This document shows, in pieces, positions 61,158-64,000 of a stretch of DNA of 64,000 nt (positions within the stretch are counted from its first letter, which is position 1; the number at the start of each line of letters is the position of its first letter). The DNA is from Sphingomonas hengshuiensis. Lineage in GTDB: Bacteria; Pseudomonadota; Alphaproteobacteria; Sphingomonadales; Sphingomonadaceae. The notes below the pieces were generated by a model. It saw only the letters and a list, made by a program, of their open reading frames with translations. It was not told the DNA's origin and ran no database searches. A program made the translations under genes and the position numbers. The stretch lies in the NCBI RefSeq assembly GCF_000935025.1, contig NZ_CP010836.1:930001-994000 (forward strand), written 5' to 3'.

Positions 61158-64000
61158 ATGCGTTCGTACGCGCGGATGGCGATGCTGGCGATCGTCGCAT
61201 GGGCGTCGCTGACCGCTGCCGCGCCGAGCTTGCCCGTGATGCCTGGATATAAGCGCACCAGCTTCACCGTTGAGGAAGGCGCCCCGAGCAGCGTCACTTC
61301 GATCGCCCAGACGACCGATGGCTTCCTGTGGATCGGGACCGCCCAGGGCCTGTGGCGCTTCGACGGGGTCCGTTTCGAGCGGATGCCGGCGCTGGAGAAG
61401 ACCGGCGGCTCGGGCGTACGCACGCTGCTCGACACCCGACGGGGCGAGCTGTGGATCGGTTATGGCTTTGGCGGCCTCGCCCGCAGCAGAGGCGGCCGTG
61501 TGCTTCCTGCCTCTCCGGGCGAGGCGCCCAGGCGCTGGACCGACAGCCTGTCTGAAGCGCCCGACGGCGCAATCTGGGCGGTGAGTTCGGGCTCCCTGTA
61601 TCGCCATGCCGGCGAACGCTGGATCAGGCGCACCTATCCCGAACTTGGGCAGCCGATCCAGGCGCTTGCCGCGCGCGACGGCTCGGTCTGGGCTTGCCTT
61701 CGCAACGACGACACACACCGCCTGATACGCATTGATCCGGTCACCTTTGCGCCGACGCTTGTCGCCCAGCTGGACGAGGTCTGCGCGCTTAGCCGCGATA
61801 GCGGGGCCGGCGTCCTGGTCGGGGATCGGAAGCAAATCCGCCGGTTCGAGGCGGGCCGTCCTACGGGCCGCACGGTCGCGCTTCTCCCAGAGGGCCTGCC
61901 GGATCCTGCAATCGGCGTCGGGCGGAATGGCGATGCTTGGGTGGCAAGCCTTTCACGCCGGATCTTCAAATTTACCTTGCCCGGCAGCGCCCCGAGAGCC
62001 GCAAGTGAGGCGGCGGTTTTCGAGAGTGCGCCCGGCGATGCCCATTATGCCACTGCGCCGTTCCAGGACCGCGAGGGCAATTGGTGGGTAGGCACCGATC
62101 GCGGGATCGACCGCTTCCACCCGGTGGACGTGGTCCATAACAGCGCGGTCGACACGCAATTGCGGGCAGTCGGTCCTACAGAGTCGCGAGCGTACCAGGT
62201 CTTTGCCGATGGGCGCAAAACCATATTCCTGCGGGTCGATCGCCGCTTTTTCCGAATCGCTGGCGATGGCAAGGCTGTGCCGCTGGCGACCGCAAGCCTG
62301 GGTCCGGACGATATCGCCTGCGCGGCGCGGGACGCGGGGTTGTGGGTCCGCACGGCGCCCGATGGGGTGCGTCTTTTCGGCGGCGAGCGCCCCCGAAGCG
62401 TTCGGATACCGCCGGCAGACCGACCGCTCGCAACCTCGTCGCGGTGTTTCGAGGATCGCGACGGGCGGCTGTGGCTGGGGATGCCGTCGCACGGCCTTAT
62501 TCGATACGATCGGAACGATCGAAACCCGCAGGCGATGGCGTTCGACGATCGTCCGAATGCCTTTCCCTATATGGTGGCGCAGGGCCGCAACGGCGTGATC
62601 ACCTATATTGGCTATGGCTATACCGCGGCGTTCGACGGACGCCGGTTCCGCACGCTGATCGGGTATGAGCGCAACCCGTTCACCTTTATCGGCGCGATCC
62701 TGCAGCGTCCCGACGGATTGCTGATTGGCGGCGAAAGCGGGCTGGGCATTCTGCGCGACGGTCGTATCCGGATGGTGCCGGCGGGGGAGAACGGCGTCTT
62801 CGGCGACGTATCGGGGCTGGTGCAGAACGCGGCGGGCGAGACCTGGCTGCAATCGCAGGCCGGGCTGGTGCGGGTGCCCTCCGCCGACTTGTCCGCGCGG
62901 ATCGAGGGGCGGTCGGGCGCGTTCAAACCGCGCATCTTCGACCAGGATGACGGAGTGATCGGCCTTAGCAGCGTCCGCGGTTTCACCGATCTGGTCGAGG
63001 CCGTCGATGGACGCCTGTGGTTCGCCAACCGGACCGGCATCTATTCGCTCGACCCACGCCGCATCGCGCGCAACGCGCTGCCGCCGCCGGTCCTGATACG
63101 GGCAATCGCGGTGGACGGCAGACCCATAACCCCGGCGCCGTCGCTGGACTTGCCCGCCGGCACCCGCAGCCTCCAGATCGATTTCACCGCGACCAGCCTC
63201 GGCGTGCCGCGGCGCGTATCGTTCCGCTACCGCCTGGCCGGGGTCGATGCCGGCTGGGTCGATCCGGGGGCTCGGCGGCAGGCAATCTATACCGGGCTTG
63301 GCCCCGGCCGCTATCGCTTTCAGGTTATCGCCAGCAACGATGACGGCGTCTGGAACCCGACGGGCGCAATCCTGGAGATCGTCATCCCGCCGACCTTCAT
63401 CGAATCGCGCCGGTTCATTCTGCTGTGCGTGGTCGCTGCGCTCGCGATCGGCTGGCTGGTCTATGCGCTGCGCATTCGCCGCCTGAACCAGCGTTTCGAC
63501 GCGCTGCTGCGCGAACGGCTCAACGAACGTGAACGGATCGCGCGCGATCTGCACGACACCTTGTTGCAGGGTCTTCAGGGGCTCATGCTGCGCTTTCAAG
63601 CGGTGGCCAATCGGTTGCCGGCCGATAACACGCTGCGCGGCGCGGTCGACGATGCACTCGATCGCGCCGAGGCCGTGATCGTGGAAGGCCGCAACAAGGT
63701 GCGCGATCTGCGCAGCGAGACCAGCGACCTCCCGCTGGAGCGCCGGATAAGCGAGATGCTTGAAGCCGCGGCGCAGGACAGCGCCGTGCGAACCACGCTC
63801 ACGGTTGAGGGAACCACCCGACCGCTCTCCCGCCGCGCGGCGGGAGAGGCGTCTGCGATCGCCGCGGAGGCGCTGCGCAATGCCCATCGCCACGCTGCGG
63901 CACAGCATGTCGAAGTGGTCGTTACCTATGGCCTCGCCGCGCTGACCCTGACAATTCGCGACGATGGTCGCGGCATCGATCCGGACGAAGTGGCTGCGAA
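61158..64000 (+). CDS. Hybrid beta-propeller sensor histidine kinase, 3' end off window
   Basis: At least 947 residues and incomplete at the right edge. Signal-like N-terminus, then a periplasmic two-component-regulator propeller (repeats such as GFLWIGTAQGLWRFDG, NWWVGTDRGIDRF, GRLWLGMPSHGLIRYD) to about residue 635. A Y_Y_Y-type Ig domain follows (SFRYRLAGVD, GRYRFQVIASNDDG), one transmembrane helix (FILLCVVAALAIGWLVYAL), a HisKA_3 domain with His799 in ARDLHDTLLQG, and the start of the ATPase domain (DDGRGIDPDE). An earlier in-frame ATG at 61038 would add 40 residues. Typically such sensors detect carbohydrate-derived ligands. Confidence 0.9.
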   Translation, partial: MRSYARMAMLAIVAWASLTAAAPSLPVMPGYKRTSFTVEEGAPSSVTSIAQTTDGFLWIGTAQGLWRFDGVRFERMPALEKTGGSGVRTLLDTRRGELWIGYGFGGLARSRGGRVLPASPGEAPRRWTDSLSEAPDGAIWAVSSGSLYRHAGERWIRRTYPELGQPIQALAARDGSVWACLRNDDTHRLIRIDPVTFAPTLVAQLDEVCALSRDSGAGVLVGDRKQIRRFEAGRPTGRTVALLPEGLPDPAIGVGRNGDAWVASLSRRIFKFTLPGSAPRAASEAAVFESAPGDAHYATAPFQDREGNWWVGTDRGIDRFHPVDVVHNSAVDTQLRAVGPTESRAYQVFADGRKTIFLRVDRRFFRIAGDGKAVPLATASLGPDDIACAARDAGLWVRTAPDGVRLFGGERPRSVRIPPADRPLATSSRCFEDRDGRLWLGMPSHGLIRYDRNDRNPQAMAFDDRPNAFPYMVAQGRNGVITYIGYGYTAAFDGRRFRTLIGYERNPFTFIGAILQRPDGLLIGGESGLGILRDGRIRMVPAGENGVFGDVSGLVQNAAGETWLQSQAGLVRVPSADLSARIEGRSGAFKPRIFDQDDGVIGLSSVRGFTDLVEAVDGRLWFANRTGIYSLDPRRIARNALPPPVLIRAIAVDGRPITPAPSLDLPAGTRSLQIDFTATSLGVPRRVSFRYRLAGVDAGWVDPGARRQAIYTGLGPGRYRFQVIASNDDGVWNPTGAILEIVIPPTFIESRRFILLCVVAALAIGWLVYALRIRRLNQRFDALLRERLNERERIARDLHDTLLQGLQGLMLRFQAVANRLPADNTLRGAVDDALDRAEAVIVEGRNKVRDLRSETSDLPLERRISEMLEAAAQDSAVRTTLTVEGTTRPLSRRAAGEASAIAAEALRNAHRHAAAQHVEVVVTYGLAALTLTIRDDGRGIDPDEVAA

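Noticed and set aside
1..64000. CRISPR arrays, tRNA or rRNA genes, integrases, insertion sequences
   Set aside because: None recognised on either strand; no evenly spaced direct repeats or transposase motifs were seen.

Overview
The window is GC-rich DNA from an alphaproteobacterium, most likely a Sphingomonas-type member of the Sphingomonadales. This rests on the three large TonB-dependent receptors with an IVVTGS/IVVTGA-type N-terminal box, on receptor genes sitting next to secreted esterases and peptidases, and on the dense, overlapping gene layout. No rRNA, tRNA, CRISPR array, integrase or insertion sequence was seen. The only repeat element is a REP/MITE-like piece near 23.7 kb.

Layout. 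(1) 1-10.1 kb is a carbohydrate-ester utilisation locus: TonB receptor, secreted esterase, carboxylesterase, GH3 beta-glucosidase and a LacI regulator. Three evenly spaced LacI-type palindromes precede the receptor and a nested palindrome precedes the regulator. (2) 10.2-13.5 kb encodes a JmjC/cupin oxygenase, an HPr-kinase-like protein and a sulfotransferase. Between them, on the minus strand, is a 55-codon gene with the features of a lasso-peptide precursor, although no lasso cyclase or leader protease is present. (3) 13.6-25.2 kb holds an IclR regulator, an esterase-like hydrolase, a TonB receptor, an M20 peptidase and three M24 peptidases, which look like an import-and-hydrolyse locus for peptides or acylated amino acids. 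(4) 25.7-36.9 kb is an unusual cluster in three tightly packed transcription units. The first has a haem-oxygenase-like protein, an ATP-grasp enzyme, a GT2 glycosyltransferase and a PaaK-like adenylating enzyme. The second has small unknown proteins, three cytoplasmic Ig-like-fold proteins, a CrtC/AttH-like lipocalin and an SCP2-like protein. The third has an acyltransferase and a polyprenyl diphosphate synthase. It is the best candidate here for an undescribed system. (5) 37.6-49.4 kb looks like a D-amino-acid/D-glutamate catabolic locus: TonB receptor, N-acyl-D-amino-acid deacylase, MFS carrier, DgcN-like, AraC regulator, DgcA-like, hydrolase, amidase and M24 peptidase. A shared 21-bp-spaced direct repeat lies upstream of several of these genes. 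(6) 49.6-54.3 kb is a zinc-homeostasis group: two COG0523 GTPases, DUF1826 and PhoX, with a Zur-like box before one GTPase. (7) 54.4-64 kb holds a LysR regulator with an NTF2-like/SDR pair (the SDR is frameshifted), a GMC oxidoreductase, an alpha/beta hydrolase, a RidA-like protein, and a NarL-type response regulator with a propeller histidine kinase that runs off the window.

Function calls come from motifs and family resemblance read by eye. No database search was run.
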